This document shows, piece by piece, positions 63,893-64,000 of a stretch of 64,000 bases of DNA (positions are counted from its first letter, which is position 1; each line of letters opens with the position of its first letter). The notes beneath the pieces were generated by a model that searched no databases, was not told the DNA's origin, and saw only the letters and a list, made by a program, of their open reading frames with translations. The stretch comes from Brachypodius melanocephalos. Taxonomy: Eukaryota > Chordata > Aves > Passeriformes > Pycnonotidae. The DNA lies in NCBI GenBank assembly GCA_013398615.1, contig VZSR01000520.1:33397268-33461267 (forward strand). Direction: 5' to 3'. Both the position numbers and the translations under genes were made by a program.

Positions 63893-64000
63893 ATCATGTG
63901 CTCACTGCTGAAGTACCACAGGATCTTCTCTTACCAAAATATGAGAACCAATAAGCCACGCTATTTGGTATTTTGCTAACCTTGGCACAGTGAGAAAGGT

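Noticed and set aside
1..64000. CRISPR array, operons, bacterial or phage genes, rRNA or tRNA
   Set aside because: There are no spaced direct repeats, no operon-like gene packing and no RNA gene recognised. Composition and repeats are those of a bird chromosome.

Overview
The window looks like bird nuclear DNA. The evidence is AT-rich, CpG-poor, gene-sparse sequence, several CR1 retrotransposon fragments with the bird-type 3' end (ATTCTATGA-like), low overall repeat content (about 2.5 kb of recognisable CR1 in 64 kb by my count), and one vertebrate gene with a standard intron-exon boundary. I see no bacterial, plasmid or phage architecture. Order and species cannot be fixed by reading alone.

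Layout: 1-19,708 is best read as the 3' part of the long intron 1 of KCNK13 (THIK-1 two-pore-domain K+ channel). 19,709-20,601 is the last coding exon of KCNK13 on the + strand. It encodes 296 complete residues plus a split glycine, from the end of the first selectivity filter to the stop codon. Exon 1, with TM1 and most of pore loop 1, lies to the left of the window. The 3' UTR probably ends near 21.2 kb at an AATAAA followed by a T-rich stretch. From there to 64,000 I find no convincing protein-coding exon. In the human order I recall, PSMC1 follows KCNK13 at some distance, and no PSMC1 exon was recognised here.

The downstream region has one clear landmark. A compact CpG-island-like block at about 29,220-29,660 carries a good CTCF-type motif, a four-run G-quadruplex motif and YY1/Sp1-like sites, with a consensus splice donor about 0.3 kb further on. 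It could be an orphan promoter of a + strand noncoding transcript, or an insulator. Other structure comprises five CR1 copies (four recognisable, one apparently ancient), a 300-bp T-depleted A/C tract running into a (GAAA)n microsatellite near 51.5-51.75 kb, a perfect 16-bp-arm palindrome at 13.07 kb, and two RFX X-box-like motifs (3,150 and 63,879).

I did not find a clearly new biological system. The most useful leads are the orphan CpG island, the conserved IETD (caspase-8-type) tetrapeptide in the KCNK13 tail with valine after the scissile position, and an in-frame alternative acceptor that would add residues inside the channel's selectivity filter. Most open frames in the window are low-complexity, CR1-derived or antisense shadows.
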